This document shows, piece after piece, positions 29,801 through 41,800 of a stretch of DNA of 64,000 nucleotides. The stretch lies in assembly GCF_000003815.2 (NCBI RefSeq), contig NC_049980.1, forward strand, positions 3,325,338 to 3,389,337, given 5' to 3'. The notes under the pieces were generated by a model. That model was not told the DNA's origin and made no database searches. It saw nothing but the letters and a program-made list of their open reading frames with translations. The DNA comes from Branchiostoma floridae. Its lineage: Eukaryota; Chordata; Leptocardii; Amphioxiformes; Branchiostomatidae. The position numbers were made by a program, and so were the translations under genes. Position 1 is the first letter of the stretch. Every line of letters begins with the position of its first letter.

Positions 29801-32800
29801 AAAACGAATCACTGTTTTGGGTCATTTTTTTATTACATTATAAGTTGACTCTACCTTGCTACACTGCACAGCGATATTCAAAATTGCTGTATTCCACCAA
29901 ATTATTGCCTCAAAATGCTGCAAATAGTGTTTCAGAGTACTGTTATGCATTTCAAAATTTTCCCAGGGAGGATTTCTTCAGATACCCTAGAATGCTCACA
30001 CCTGCATGCAGCGTTCGCTAAAGGTGGTATCTCACTGCACTTGGGGCACCGGTGTAGCACTGTGGATTTGGAAAGATTACTAAACGAATTTCAGAGATAA
30101 ACAAATTTTCTTATGTTTTGTGTATTTTGTTGTCTTCTAAGTCATACTTATATGTGTTACACAGTATCTAGATTATCTTTAAAAATGGCAAACATAACAC
30201 AACAGTGCAGCAGTGAACAAATCCATAAGTGCCGCACCGATGTGCAGTGAGATGATTAAATTACAATCTTTAGACAACCAGTGTGTTAACATTAAGTGTG
30301 TCTGTCCATGCAGCGGACAGGTGCCGTCTGAAGCGGAGCTGAATTTCCTGAGCCTGGGCAGGGTGCTGGAGATGTATGGGGTGGACTTGCACCAAGTCAT
30401 GGTGGGGCTTCTGATTTGTCCTTACGGGCTTAGGCTAGCCTCCTTCGCAGACTTTGAGCGGCACTGGCTTTCTCTGACAAGTAGCTTTTCCCGGTATTAG
30501 AAAACCTAAGCCAATTTTGAAACTAGCAAAACCCCCCCCCCCCCCCATAAAATAAAAGCCAACCCTGTCCATAGTGTGCAAAGGAGGCTATCTTTCAGCC
30601 ATGTTCATTTGACTGTATGGATCTGACATCAATTTTCCCCATTTTCCAATAAAAAGGGAAGTTTCCAACGATACTGTTAATCGTACAATGCAGCTGCAAA
30701 ATGAGCACATACATCGTATATGTATGCCGTAGATTACAAAATAATTGGAATTGTATACTTATGTCAGTGCTAGAATTTGAAATGAAGGTAACTGTCGCTA
30801 GTTTACCTTTATCTGTGGGGTAACCTATATCCGTGGCAATTCTAAATATGTGGACTTGGTAGTTTCATACTGCAATATCTTTTAAATGTTGCAATTCGAA
30901 ACCGCCGTGCATGGACTTGATATACCTAGATACCTTGTTTTTAAATCCAACGGAGAAAGGTGAACTACAGTTGTAGATATGCCAAAATACTTCCAACAAA
31001 CAGGTAACTTGTGTGATATGTTCTCCAGTGGCAAGTTTTTTCTCCACTGAATGTTGAGAATAATGATAAACATTTTGTTTTTCTCATCAATTCTCCTGTA
31101 GGGTGACGACCATGTACAGTATTACTTGGGGCTCATGCCCAGAGGGGTGGTCGTGTACAAGAACAAGACAAAAGTCGGCATGTATTTCTGGTAAGAGAGT
31201 CGTCATCTTTAATCTGGTATCATTGTGTCACATTTTCTGGTTGATAAATGTAGAATGTACATTTGTAGGCCAAACAAAATAAATGTCCATTGCTTAAGCT
31301 CTAGCTGTGCATGTACAATGTAGAGGTAAGCAGTGATTATTGTAGGAACTGTTATATGTATGTCGTGTACATTGTATTTTGTTGAACATTACCTAGAGAA
31401 GTGTGTAGCATATCCCTATGTGTATTTGATTGCATTCTATAACTTGTATCCTCGACTTTTCATTACCTTTCAATCACTCACTCACTCACACTCACTCACA
31501 AATGTGTTAAACTTTCTGTTTTTCTTTCAGGCCAAGAATAACCAAAATCTTGTTCAAGGAAAGGCAGTTTTTTCTCAGGGTCCGGACAAAAGATGTAAGT
31601 GAAACACATTATTCTCTGAAGATCTGATGTGTAATGCTTGTTCACCTTTATCTGCATGTCATAATCTTTGTCAAGAGATGTCAAGAGGTGGTTTCAAACT
31701 GCAATTATCTAAAAAAAATTTTGCAATGTTTTTTATCCACCATTTGTCTGCATAATATTACCAAATACCCAATGGATACCCTGCAGATTAATGTGAACTA
31801 ACATAACATTAAGAATCTTCTTTAGTGAAAAAGTTTGAACTTTGTTCCAACACAAAGGGGGAGAATTCACCATAAATTTTCGGTCGACAACTCCGACCTT
31901 CGTCAGATGGAAGACTCGCTACACTGAGGTTCCGGAAGTCGGATGATGTTCAACAGCAGCGAGTCATAAATGGCGAGAAGACGCAGCTTGCCACCGTCAC
32001 GGTTCAGAGAGGGTTGATGCGCCGTAATGTAAATTCCCTTTCTAAGAACTAGCAGTCTTCATTTGGTTGTGACAGAGAAGGCAACGGTATTATACATGAA
32101 TATTCAGGGCTCAAAATACCACCTGCATATGCAGGTTAGTGCAAGTAAAATTGGAGCTGTGCAGGAATTTCTGGTGTCTACCTGTACCTAACCTGCACTG
32201 GCCCATGTACTGGGTTTATACAATGAGTATCCTATAATGTAGGTGTATTTGGATTGTTATTAGCTGCATTGACTGTTACCACCAATAAAGTACATTTTTT
32301 TGTATTAACAAAAATAGAAATGGTTCCTGAACAATTTTAGTATGATCCATAATTTCTACATTGTATATAAGTAAAGAGTGGTGCAGGTAAAATTTGTCTG
32401 GTGCAGGTGATTTTCAATGTTACATGTACCTGCACCAGTGCAGGTATGCAGAAAAAAGGATTTCGAGCCCTGATATTGAACAGACACAGTGGTACAATTT
32501 TGGTTGTAATTTGTTTGTACATGTAAATCATACTGGGTATTTCATACCTCATGGCGTAACACACCACGTTTTTACTGAAAAATACAAGCTGCATATCCGG
32601 ACAGATTTATTTGATCCACTCACACCGGGAAGGACTCCCACTTGGCACTCCCAATTAGGCCATGTTGATTTGATTATATGGATGACATCCTCTGGAAACT
32701 CCAAAACTGATGCGAGCGAGCGATAAAAAAAAAGTTTGGCAAAAAAAAAGTTGCCTTCAGTATGAAATCAAAGTGGCCAGGAAGGTTGAACATAGGACTA

Positions 32801-35800
32801 AACACACATAGTATGGTATACCAACAGTTAGGTGTAGGGACCAGTACATCATACGGGTGCAAAACATTTTTTTTTCTTCTTGGACCAATCCGAAAAAAAA
32901 GACCTGAAAAAAAATCAGAGGAACAGGTATCGCCAATTACAAAATGGACTCCTTTTACATCTTATTCTTTGACTTCAGGTTTATTTTGGCATTCTATGGC
33001 ATTAGTTATCTGTTTCCAGATACCTTTTTTCCATCTACGGAATATTGGTGCTCATTTTACAGCTGTTTTGCACAATTTATTGTATGGTCGAAAACTTTTT
33101 TTTTTGGAAATGGCCGAAAATTGGTGCGAGCGCGGATGTCATCCATATAATCAAATCAACATGGCCTTATGGGACCTCCATTTAACGTCATATCTGAGGG
33201 ACGTCCTTAGCCAAAGATACTTCAGAACAATCCATGTAGATATTACTCATTTTGACCAGTTAAGTGAGGAAAGTCATGTTGTGCCTTTACCAAGGGCACA
33301 ACATCGGGCAAAATACATTGTTCTGACCTTTTAGTAGCTATTGGTTGAAGATGTCATAGTGATAACTTTGAAATTCTGTTTTACAGGTTGAATGAAGTTT
33401 CTGATGTACCTGGGGCCAACAAAGTTATAAGTTTCCAGTCTCAGTTCAGATACAGGTACTCTAATGCATTTGCTCATGATCTTCAAAGGGCTCTTACAAA
33501 CATGTAGCTCAATCCATTTCATAGCCATGTAATTCCCATTTGTACCATTTATATGTTCAACATCATGCCAATCATTTGAGAATGTACAGTCAAACCTGTA
33601 CAAGTGAACACCTCTTCATAAGGCCCACCTGGTCATACACAACATGTAGATATACAGTCAAACCTTTACTAAGACCTAAGTGACCACCTTGGACAGGTTT
33701 GATTGTACATTGTGAAATTCTGAAGAAAATGTAGAAATTCCATTTCATGATAACAGTGTGTAAATGTGGTGGTGATTGTTGTATGTTGTTGTGCCAGAAT
33801 ATTACTTTAATAATACTAACTTTGTTGGTCATCACTAATTTTCAACGTTTCAGAACATCCTAATTATTTTTCTATTAAATGAATTTTGATGTATAGTTTC
33901 AGTAAATCCAGTGTTGCATGCAAACGATCAAAAAGATATTACTTCTAATTTTAACCTTACCACTAGTTTACCTTTATCCGTGGGGTAACCTATATCCTTT
34001 GTTTGAAAAACTTGGTATTTAGGGACATGTGGAAAAACGGTGGTTTCAAATATATTTTAGAATTGATATTGCGATTTAAAACCACTGCCCGTCGACTTTA
34101 TATTCCTTTATACAGAGGATTTTATAAGCTATTGATATATTAGGTTACCACAAGGATCTGAGGTGAACTAGCAATATATATGGGATATATGGTTTCCATT
34201 CAGTATCAAACTTATATATTTGTCTATCTTAAAGTTTGTGTTATCTGTTTGTTTTATTTGTTTGTTTGTTTGTTTGTTTGTTTTCAATAGAGGAGAGACA
34301 GACTCTAATGTTGGCAGGTACATGTGATACAGTTGTATAGGTTGGGAGGGGGGCAAATGGACTCTTGCTAATTGCATGCGGCTGGATGACCTTGCCATGC
34401 TGACCTTGACTTACATGTACTGTGCGGAAGGGGGTGAAAAGGATGACTTGGAAGTCTTGCAATCAAATTGTGTTGTCTGTACGCATCTACTTTGGCTTGG
34501 CACAACTCTTCCATGGTCCTTTTCACTTACATGATGTACTTTAAAATAATACCTAAAATAATACCTTTTCTGTCCTAAGGCTTGTATATTTTGGCCAGAG
34601 CATGTTTTGCATGATGGATTCAATTACATATGCTTCTTTGTAACGTTGAGGATACAATGTTTGCTAAAAGGCCAGAAAAATTCAATCATTATTTATACAA
34701 TGCATTGGAATATATGATGAAAACTAAGTCGCCATCATCGACATGGAAAGACTGAAGAGCAAATCTTAGTCTCCAACTCCAAGCAGATATTCAGAGGCCA
34801 AATTGGTATCCAGCAAGGATTTTAGGTTACATGTATATTAAGCTCCTTGCTGCCAGTTTTTTGTCATAGCTGCAGTTTTTGTGAACAAATGATCAGAAAG
34901 GAAACATAACAAGTACGCCTACCAATATCTGCTTGTAGGGTCTATTCAAACATGGGTGGTTATGTCTAAAGACAGACTGAGGCAAATGATGTGGCCATTT
35001 GAAGTCTTTTGGTGTGGCCTTCCATTGTGACCCAACAAAATCATTCCAAACAATAGGACTGGTACTTTGACAGACATTCAATTTTCATTTTCCCTATCCC
35101 AATATTCTTCAAAACAACTAAAACACGAGATATTGAATTTTTCTGGTTCAAGAGATTGTTAAACATAAAGGTTTGACAAACTGGTTTCTAAAGTTTGTGA
35201 GTTTCTCCCCTTTCTCCCCAGTGGTAGGACGGCAAAGCAGGCTCTGCAGGACAACAACACCATGCAGCAAGCCGAGCCGTACGTCGAGCGAGCTCCAAGC
35301 AAGCGCTACGACAGGAGAGGGGGAGGTAAGCTAAGCGCTGTACAGTCAAACCTGTCTATAGCGGGCATTCAAGGGACTGGAGAAATGTGGCCACTATAGA
35401 CAGGTGGCACTGTAGAGAAAATGACAAACTCGGTGCAGGGTGACATAAGGCTGCAGTATGGTTGCAATAGGCAGTGTTTCTGTGTCAACGGGACCGGAAA
35501 TGGTGTGGCCGTGGCCGTATTGGACAGGTGGCCGCTAAGCCTATTTCTTAATCATTACGAATCCAAGGGACTGACAAAAAGTGACCAGTATATGGCCAGG
35601 TGGCTGCTATGCAAAGGTGACCGCTAATGCAGGTTTGAGTGCAGTCACATTTCCTCTCGGCTGGGTAGTTTTTGGGAACAAAAAGTACGATCATAGAAAA
35701 GACAACAAACACACAAAACGGACCAAAAATAATTCAAAAGCATACGTCGATGAAGGTTAGACATCCAATAAGATACAGTATGCCAAAAAGCAGTTACTCA

Positions 35801-38800
35801 AGCAACAGAGTGTCACGGACGAAAGACAACCATATGGCTGTCTGAAACGTACTTACCATTTCCCAAATCATATCCAGTTGCTTGAGTAACTGCTTTTGGG
35901 CATAACATGCCTGGGCTCCAGGTAGGAAATTTGATATAGGCCTTAGTCAAGGTTGGACAAGTTTTCTGAAATCCACTTGTCCTATTGGGCAAGTACATAA
36001 AGAATCTACTTGTCCGAATCAACTTTTCACTTGTCCAAAATTAGAATAACATTTTTCTATGTATTTTCATATCTCGGCAATGGAATTCTTTTATCATTGG
36101 CTCTGTTTTTCTGTGTTGACCAATGCTTGATGCCATGGCTGTCAAAAGTAAAGTATAAAAAACTCTCACTCAATGGAAGAATTCTTACTTGCCCAATTAG
36201 GCAAGTTGGGTAGGACATTATAATCTCTTCTACTTGCCCAGGCTAGTGGACTTGTCCAACCCTGCTTAGAACCATTCTTATGGCTAATCACCATCATCCT
36301 TTTTTGTCAATCATAAAAAAAAATGTATTTGACGTACGAGCAAAGAATTATGGTAGGATTGATTGGTTCTGTGATTTTTTTTTTTCAGATGATGCTAACG
36401 GTGATGTGTACAAAGTAGGGAACCCTGCAGATGTCACCATGCCAATGTCACCTGATGGGGTAACCATGGTGATAGCCCCGGAACCTGTATCAAGGTAGGA
36501 CCCCCTGTTAGGACCTCACATGTTTTCAGTGCATTCTTTGAAGCATCAGAAATGTAGATGACCTTTAGGTCATACCAACTCAATTTGTAGGTTGTCAGAT
36601 TTGGTTAGAAGAAATATTGAGCAGTAAGGAAGAATAAATTTTCATAACAATAACAATAAGCAAATGCAAGAAACTCATCTATAGTATTTGTATTTCAGTA
36701 GCCTGCAGTAGATTATATTTAAAAAAATTATTAAATGTCTCTGTGGCCAAGTGGTAATGCAACCCCGCTGCTTGGCCATCTGTAACCAATTCCATGGATC
36801 TGTGGGCCTGAGTTCGATCCCATGGTCGGCAGAGCTCGGACATGTTGTAAAGGATTGCATTTGTCTTTCCGAAGGGACGTAAAATGGGGGTCCCAGCCTA
36901 GTAAAATGGAACCAACCGTTCATACCTGGCCTGGAAAACTCTATGAGTGCTCTATGATATGATAAACTAATCATGATAAAATATGATGATTTGTTCTGAC
37001 AGTGGGAAGCAGTACGCCAACGGCACGGCTCCGGGGTCCGCTGTGAGTGCCAGATCCCTGCCCTGGGAACAGAGGGACGAAACTCAAGGGTAGGTGTCTG
37101 ATGAACATGTCTGAGTACAACATTCCTTACTTTGGAGGTCCACATCAATTGGTGTGGTAAAGGTAAAGGTAGTGAGTTGTTATCCACTGTGTCTAGGGTA
37201 CAATATCGGAAGGTGGAGCCCAACCCTCTCCTTCCAATGCCTTTTACCTCCCCAACCGAAGTCAGGTACCCATTTTTACACCTGGATGGAGTGAGGAAAG
37301 TGGTGCAAAGTGCCATTCCCAAGGGCACAACATCGGTAGCAAGTCAGGGGTTTTGAACCCAGGATCTTTGAATTTCAGGCTAAACTACCTAACCGTTCCG
37401 CCAAAACAAGGCCCTTAAGAAACCTGTTAATAGCCAGTAGTCCACTATAACCTATTTCTTATCCCTGTCCCTTGAGCAGTCTCTATAGACCTGGTGAGCT
37501 TTGATTGTTGTAACAGTACTGGAGGAACCTGACTTCAGCACCAAGGACAGAGGCATTGAAATTACTCTTTTGTAAAGAATTGGACAATTTTTCGTTCACC
37601 GGTTTTCAGCATTCGACCTGGTTTTGTGTAAGAACAACTCCAGTGACATAAGCAATGTTAAATAGTCGTGTCGGTAGCAACCTGCCTACAGTGACCATTT
37701 TCAAGTCCTGTGTGTGGTCACTATAGACAGGTTTGACTGTACATTACCTGTTTTCCTCATAAAGATTTTATGTTATTTCTGTACTCAAAGTGGAGTGCTA
37801 ACCAACAAGCTTTTGATCAGTCCTTTGATCTGTCTCAAGTTGGAATGACCCACAGCCTATGTCGCCTGACCTGAACTTTTAGCAGTTTTCTTTCTGTACT
37901 GAAATAGCATATGAAACCTTTATGCTGTGAAATTACCATCACTGGTGACCTTTCATTTCAACATATTAAGTACCATTCTTTTTGTGTTTCAGGGGGCTGT
38001 TCACCTCTGGAGGCTCCCCTCGCTCCACGAGAAGTGTGGCGTCCAGCAAGAAGTTCCCGCGCTACCCAAAGAGTGGCAGCGACAGTGAGGGACCACACAG
38101 AAGAAGGTACAGAAATTACAATGTGTCTCAGGTTAATATTATGTAGCACAAATTTTGTTTTATGTAATACTATATTGTATTGTCAGGAGTCGAGCCCTTA
38201 AATATATTAGGTCAATGACAAAAAAATGAAAAGCTAGAAACCTATGTTTTTTTTGTTTGTTTATTGTAAGTGTTTAATAGCCAATTGAGGCAGCATGTAT
38301 AGTGCACATTTTCTTGCACTTAGTGTCAGTGTAATGAGTTATTATTAGTTGACTGAAAGTCACTGTAAATTAAAGATAATCTCTCTTTTCTCCCTCTTTG
38401 TCTTATTCTCTCTCTCCCTCTCTCCTCACCCTCTCTCCTCCCCCTCTCTCTCATTCTCCCTCTCTCTCTCTCTACCTCCTCTTTCCTCATCCCTCTCTTT
38501 CTCTTCCACTCCTTCCCTCTCTTCTCCAATTCTCTTCTTCTCTCTACTCCCCCCCCCCTCTTTCTTTCAATCTCTCTGGCTTGACAATTCAGAGATGACA
38601 TAGGAAGAATAGAACCAACAGAACACGATGTAACACACTTTTGTGTCTCTCGGTAAAGACATCACAGGGCCCGCAGCAGTGGCATGTCATCAGGCGACGA
38701 CACTGACGCTCCAAGGAGAAGAAGACGGTAAGAAAAATTTTGCAAACAGCACATTTTTTTCCGTCTCCCTCTTGTGAAAATAGAAGAAGAAATGGACCGG

Positions 38801-41800
38801 TTCACCTACAATATTTGATTTAAGGGAAACAGCATCAGGAGAAGATTCTGCAAAGATTTTCTAATGTATGCCACATTTTTTACACTTGTGGTTCACATCT
38901 ATTTCTACAACCAACCTTTAAGTTTTTAGATAATGTGACTGGAGACAGTGTCAGGATGTTCTTGTTATAAGGCAGGAATGCCTCCTTGTGACCTAATGTG
39001 GTACTGCAGCAAAGGCTAGCTATGCAGCAAACAGCCAATGTTTCAGTAACACCAATGTCCTTGGTAACACTAAAGATGTCTTCAAACAAGTTGTCTCCTC
39101 TTCCCACAATTATCAAATACTATGTATAATCAAATCACTTTTACAGACTGAGTATATATTTACTATTATCATCATAACTTGTAACGTGAGTCTATAATTT
39201 CCTGCTGTGTTGTCTTGTTTAGGTCGCGAGGGCGCAGCGGCCAGAGTAGCGGCAGCGAATCAGAGGCGAACAGGAGACATCGGAAACACAGATCACGGTA
39301 CCCCTCGCAGGAGATGATTGACACCAGCGCTCAGTGGGAGGAGATCAGGAAACAGCAGGGCGGACAAGAAGTTCCCGCAGGACAGGGGTGGGTACAGTTG
39401 TTATCAGGACTCAGGAGCTTCTTGTTATAAGGCAGGAATGCCTCCTAGTGACCTAATTTGGTACTGCAAGTTTGTAGCTAGCAAATTGCTAAAAAATGTA
39501 GCTTAGTATTGCTGTTTAGAACACACTCAAGAAAATGGACTTTTGTTTTTTTCTCAAATACTTTGAGCTGTTTTTCATCAAATTTGTTCCAGGCATCACT
39601 TAATTCAATGTGTTGTAGTATGGGTCCTTATATAGTTGTTGTGCTTTTTACAAAAATTACAGTTTATTACTATTATATAACAACTTATTCAGTCATGATA
39701 TTACATAATATGTTTAAATTGTACGTTTATCCTACATTCCATAGAGCAAATGTACATTTTTAGATGACAGTAACAGTACTGTTTCGCCTACACAGTGAAA
39801 AGAATATTTCAGGATAAAAGTGATTTTTTTGTGTTTTATTTTCAGGGTACAAGCTGCTGTTGTAAAGGACCTGAAGAAAAGGTGAGACAGAGGAATTGGG
39901 TGTCATGATTGTAAAACTGTATGGTCGCAATATGGTCGGCTTGTTTGGCAGAAGGAAGTATCTACGTAACGCTAGTTTACCTTTATCCGTCAGGTAACCT
40001 ATATCCGTTGTTCACCGAAACAGACCACTGTTGCAGGGATATCAAAGTCTTTCACACTGCAATAGAATTTAAGGTATTGCATTTTGAAACCTTCGTCTGT
40101 CGACTTGATATACCCTGTTTTTAAGAAAAAAACGGATATAAGTTACGGACGGATAAAGGTTAACTAGCGTTTCATGTACATAATTTACAGTGAATACATG
40201 TAAAATTCTGTGTTGTTTCATAAAACATGCATCACGTAATTCAACACATGTGGAATTCTGCAAAAAGAGTTGGCCGATTACGTATTCATAAATAACATAA
40301 TCTTTTGGACCCCCCTTCTGTAGTTTAGGACTCTTGAAGAAGGTTCATGATAGCACATCTAAAGTGTACAGCTAGACATTAAAAGGTCTGAATTACCAAA
40401 TGAATATCATTTTTCTGAATCTCATGTGGCTTGTGTTTGATTCTTGTTGCATTTTATTATGTATAAGTATGCAGGCATGTAAGAAATCATGAATTTCTTC
40501 CGTCATTATTTCCTGACTCATTCGTGAGTACATGTAATCTACACCACAGATATATTTGTACAGCCTAATGTGTTAAAGGGGCATTCCACTCCAGATGGGG
40601 GTGGCGTTTTCCAATAGATAATGTGTCAATTGATACATAATCAGCCGAATTTTGTGGGTTTCACCTTGGGATGAATTGCGCGATGTGTGTCTTGTAAAAC
40701 AATCTGACGCTCACTAAACCCATGCAGACCCTACCAATGCATTCCATATACGCATAGACACTTTGTTTATCGTGCATATTTTCGGAATAAATGATGATCG
40801 CTAAGCACACCGAGAAGGCAAATTGCTCATAAGATAGCAAAGAACACATGACAAGACGAGATTTCTTAGCGATCCTGAAATTAGTTTTGTATCCATACCT
40901 AAAAGTTTTGCATTGTATTGAGTCATAGGATTAATTCAATTAGAGGGTACTGTAAATGCAGAAATGTTCGCGGTGGATTAATGTTCACGGTTTTCGCGTT
41001 GGACATTTCACCGCGAATTTAAAACCACCGCGAACATTTTTCTAGGGCATTAAAATACTACAGTGCATGGTGCTACCGCGAAATTAAAACCACCGCAAAA
41101 AGTCATTTTTCCCGCTACCGCGAAATTAAATCCCCGCGAACTTAAATGCATTTACAGTACTTGGGGAGTTTAGTAAGAGACTGCATGCTTTTGAGGCATG
41201 TGGAACGACTGGGTACTTTATCATATAATGTAAAGTAGTATGCATTTATTACTTCCTAAAATTAATATCAATAGGAAAATAACACTCCTGTGTGGAGTGG
41301 AATGCCCCTTTAATAAGTAACAAAGTAAGTAATGTGTTTTTTTACCTCCTCAGACATGAGTCCCCACACCGCAGGAAACACAGGTCCAGATCACGATCTC
41401 CTGACAAGAGGAGAGAAGAGCTCTGGAAGCACATACAGTAAGTTCTCAGTACCCATATCTGCCATTTTACCTCTTCCTATCGAAAGCCAGTGAACTTTGT
41501 AACTTTTCTCAAACCATTTCTTTTTTTTCTATTCTGTACAATCCCATTCATATGCAACAGTTACTGTTCATCACATTCGCCAGTTTTAATATATTCTAGA
41601 ATTTTTGTCTTGTTTGATATCTTTGATGTCTTAATCGTAAAGCAGTTAAAAGCAAAATGTGTGTAAGAATCAAACAACAGTGCTCAGGGTAAAAAAATCG
41701 ATTTGGCTCATATTTTGCACAGTGATAGTACCTGGCCCACAACCCCTCAAAATAGCTGTCTTTCCGGTCAAAACTCAGTGTTGCCATGACAACAGCCCAA

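Noticed and set aside
36675-37328. 217-codon minus-strand open frame
   Set aside because: It overlaps a SINE and runs antisense to an epb41l4a exon, with no recognisable domain.
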